Shown in pieces: positions 60,401-64,000 of a stretch of 64,000 nt of DNA. The position numbers and the translations under genes were made by a program. The stretch is from Chelydra serpentina (Eukaryota; Chordata; Testudines; Chelydridae): the NCBI GenBank assembly GCA_037349315.1, contig JBAIAC010000057.1:186001-250000 (forward strand), in the 5' to 3' direction. Every line of letters starts with the position of its first letter. Position 1 is the stretch's first letter. The notes beneath the pieces are model-generated. The model saw nothing but the letters and a program-made list of their open reading frames with translations. It was not told where the DNA came from and searched no databases.

Positions 60401-63400
60401 TTACTTTTTGGTAAAATGAGAAGATAATATGGTGATCGGTGCCCTAGAAATCGTTATACAGACAGCAAGTTGACCCAAAGGTTACCTTTTTCCAGTCTCC
60501 CCGTTACCTAAACAAAGCGTTGGTGCAAAACCATTCACAATCCAGAACCCAGTGTTGTAAAGCATTTCCTAACTCCCTCAACTTCCTCTAAAATCTGAGT
60601 TTGTAATTTCAAGGACTTTATAAATAGGTTCTTTGCTTCTCCCTACCTCACATAGACAACTCTTCAGTCCACAGCTTGGAACCAGAAGCTTCATTATATC
60701 ATGTTTCTATATTTCCAAGTGTCCACAATTCGTGGTAAGTGCTTTGCAATCAGAGGACTAAGCAAATACTTTGCAGTATTATTAACAGTCCCAAATTTTG
60801 TACTAATTTCAGAATTGTTTTTAGATTAGTGTCTGAAATTTAAATGAGCTCAATGATATCACACCAAGACAAATTCTTCACTTGACTGGACATTATAGTG
60901 AACTCAGCTGAGTCTTTGATTACCATAAAAGCCTCATATTTTCAGTTTTGGTTTGATTTTCAATATTTATATCGTTCATTGTTATCAGGAAGCATGTTTT
61001 TTTGCAAATAAAACGCAGAAGGGCTGAAGGGGATGTGGATTTTCAAATGTTAAAAAGAATTTTTTTTACAATATTTCAATATTTAGCACTTTCTTATCAC
61101 TAGTTTTTGCATAATGAGGCCAAGACTGTTGAGTCTAAGTGATGGTACCAGCACGAAATGAGTATGCAGTTACATTTTACATATTTAAGGTCAGTAGAGC
61201 AGGATATTTGCAGGTTGTCTGCAGGGTCTACATAGCTCAGGCAGGATGGCCAAGGCCAGTGCTTTGATGCTAACCTGGTTGCTGGCAGAGTTTCAGTTTT
61301 CGAACACTTGTTGAAGACTTCTAGATAATTAAATATCACATTTATCGTTACCATAAATGGACATGTGTTTTTGTTTCTTTTCTATTAATCTCCCCACATT
61401 TAGCAGCTGTGATTGACTTCACTTTCCTGTGATTTCCTAGCGAATCAAGGAAACTTTTGTTGTATCTATTCTCACTTTTAAACTTTATGGAAAAAGGAGA
61501 ATTATTATAGACATTTTTGTCAGTTGTCCTGACAGCTGATGCTTTCTTCACAACCATATTAATATGACCTCATTAGTTCCTGCAGCTAACTCCTCTAAAC
61601 ACATAAGACTGTATTGCAGTAGGAGCCAATCATGCTAATTACACCAGATCAGTTTGCATATTCATAAGCCACTGCCTGTTTTATGGACAGCAAAAATAAA
61701 CACTGTATCTCTTTAATAATTTTAAGTGGGTCACTTTCAGGACTGTATCTGTTTTAAATAAATTATCATATTGTTAAGAGCCATACTCAAAAGCTGTATA
61801 TATTTTTTAGCAATGTGTTTTTTCAAAGGCAACAATGTTTGCTTAAAATAACTAACCAGCCAATTTAAAAATGTAATTCAAGATAAAGATTGTATTTGGT
61901 TTAAAATAATCCTCTGTGCCGCAAGCAGGTAAGAAGCAGTTTTTAATATGGAACTACAATAAGTAGGAATATGAGATTTTCAAACTGCACAGAGAGTAAA
62001 ACAAGGTAAGTTAACTCTAAAGACTTTTAAATCATTGTAACAGGAATGCATGATTCTGTGTTTTCTTGGTCTCTGCCCATGCTTTCTACCACATATTAAA
62101 TGTTTATTGTTTATAATTTATAGTGTCATAGGTGTCCATGGCAGTTTATAGGCAAATGCAAAGACAGCGACCCTGCCCTGAAGAACTCCTCCTCCCCCCG
62201 CCCCATGTAACCTGACATTTGATTCATGTAAACCATTGTTGGCGTGACACATCCATAGATGTGACATATTGACATGGCTTGTTATCTTCATTTTAGCAAA
62301 AACTCGGCCCATCTGCAAAGTAAACTGTGCTTTTCAGACAGAGTGGGAAAGACTCATCCACACAGATGTGCTGTTTATGTTGATGGAGCATTTACTTTTG
62401 TGCGAGAAGGTTTCTTCATTTAACCATGCAGCTCATGCTTGGCTGGAACACCCAGTGGTCCTGAGCTTTCACTTCCATGTTCATCTTGTATGTCCAATTT
62501 CCGTAGGCCCTTAGATTGGGACTCATTGCCATATCTCTGAGTGGCTGTGATGCGCTAGAGTTACTTAGTGGATCTCCGTGTTTCTCTGCTCTCTAGAGTG
62601 GTGAGCTGCACCCTGTGTGGTCCCTGTAGGAAAGGGGAGGTTTCACTACTGAGAACCCAGAGAGAGATGTAAGGGTAACCCAATGGTTCTCCTTATAAAG
62701 AGCCTGGGAGCAATTCCCGTGAGCACGTCACTCAGGGCTTATTCTGGCATTAATCAACAGTGGAATGTAGCTTTCTGTAAAACAATAAAATAATTATTTT
62801 TATGAATAATTAAGCAAAAAACAGACATGATATCAGGTGAACATCCATAAACTAAATAAAGTATAAGAAAGAGAAAAGAGCACATTCTCCAAAGGAACTA
62901 CCCTATGCTTTCACCTCTGTCAGATACAAACCGACCACTGTATTCCCAGAGATTTTAGTTTAATGTTGAAAAATATTTTACAGTAGTCAATTTCACCTCT
63001 TGACTCTGATCTGTGAATTCAAAATTCGTCTTACAACAAGAAGTAAATGTTCATGTTGTTATCTAGGCTGAAGGGAGGTTTTTATATCCAAACCTCCCTG
63101 ATTTTGTAATATACTATTATTTGTGCAATATGCCTTGGAATTACAGTTAATGTCAGTAAATCCTAACATATCTGATTATTTACAAGTTCTTTTACCTCAG
63201 GGAAATATATAGTGTTCATTTCTTGTGTTTAGTCTATTTAAAGTAGGACTAGAGATAAAGTAGGACTGATTGACAAATTAATGCTCTCAGCTCCTACTCA
63301 AAAGTACTTGAATTATAAGTACAAAAGGCATGTTACAAACTATAATAATTTTAATTCTATTCCATTGCTAAAAGCTAATAATAATGAAAACAAATCAAAA

Positions 63401-63964
63401 TAGTAATGTATTCTAACTCATGCAAGAATAAAAGAACAGACAGAGGAGGGAGTGCTCAGCAAAACAATTAGTTTCATTAAAAATCGAGGAAGGGTGAGAC
63501 CATTACTCCATTTTGATGGATTCAGTTCTACAGGGGAAAAGGGAAAAATGACTGAATCACAGAAATCATATTTACATCCATTTCCTCTAACATGCTGCAG
63601 TATAAAATGGGTTGGATCATATGTACACATGGATATGAGTGTTGAAGGATAAAATTGTCAACAGTGAGACTACTTTGTGGTGGACACTGTATATTCAGAT
63701 TGGCTGTAGAGACCAATCATGGAAAATGGTAATTGTGAGATATTGTTTCTCAGACATAAGAAAGAAGGTGGCTCAACTATTAGAAAAAAATGTTTGTCAG
63801 GAATGTGAACTAGTATGGTGCAGCATGCTACTGTGGCAGGGAAATGCGTCAAATTGTGTGTTTTATACGTTCTTCCTGTAGAAAATGTACCGGCAACTAC
63901 CTAGCAAGCAATAGGGCTCTTACTATCTAGCATTTTAAAAAAATCTGTGTTACAGTTGTTTAAG
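57456..63964. other. No gene recognised; AT-rich, possible conserved element inside
   Basis: 6.5 kb without a recognisable gene or young repeat. The 61560-61960 stretch has clustered octamer/homeodomain-like motifs. A faint SINE tail-like piece lies near 62115-62190. Remaining ORFs are short and overlap others. Confidence 0.45.
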
Positions 63965-63965
63965 T

Positions 63966-64000
63966 CAGCGGTTCCCAAATTGGCACGTGAGCTTGGCGTA
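63966..64000 (+). mobile_element. hAT-like MITE terminus, cut by the window edge
   Basis: 'cagcggttcccaaattggca' has the CAG(n)GGTTCCCAAA form of hAT terminal inverted repeats. The rest lies outside the window, so neither the second end nor a duplication can be seen. Confidence 0.4.

Overview
This is vertebrate nuclear DNA, most likely from a turtle and at least a sauropsid. There is no bacterial-style gene layout and no compact operon. The window is full of decayed CR1 LINEs, Penelope-like ends whose sequence I associate with chelonian genomes, hAT-type MITEs and several LTR elements. The species call is inference from repeat content. I found no host protein-coding exon I could defend, no rRNA or tRNA gene and no CRISPR array, so the window is probably intergenic or a large intron.

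Layout. 0-11 kb: old SINE/LINE tails, two Penelope-like copies in opposite orientation (2471-2620 and 7866-8640, the second with a GIY-YIG reading frame), an LTR-like block and a CR1 3' tail. 11.3-14.3 kb: remains of an endogenous retrovirus on the minus strand, consisting of one LTR, a polypurine tract and a broken env, with no gag or pol in view. 18-26 kb: CR1 copies in both orientations, a hAT MITE with an 8-bp target duplication, and two solo LTRs with 4-bp and 5-bp duplications, one sitting inside a CR1. 33-40.7 kb: CR1, several MITEs, a head-to-head Penelope-like foldback, and an antisense CR1 split by two later insertions. 43.5-44.2 kb: a small cluster of DNA-transposon and Penelope-like pieces. 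49.1-52.3 kb: a complete RTE-clade LINE with a 967-codon uninterrupted ORF and a 13-bp target site duplication, on the minus strand. 54-57.5 kb: two more CR1 copies and an LTR-like block. 57.5-64 kb: no recognised gene or repeat, apart from an AT-rich stretch with octamer/homeodomain-like motifs and a hAT-like end cut by the window edge.

The genes do not form a pathway; almost everything legible is mobile DNA of different ages. The stand-out is the RTE element. Its ORF is unbroken, it keeps endonuclease and reverse transcriptase motifs, it is CpG-rich while its flanks are CpG-poor, and its target duplication is perfect. It therefore looks far younger than any other element here, and recent activity or horizontal acquisition are both worth testing. 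I did not find a convincing previously undescribed multi-gene system.
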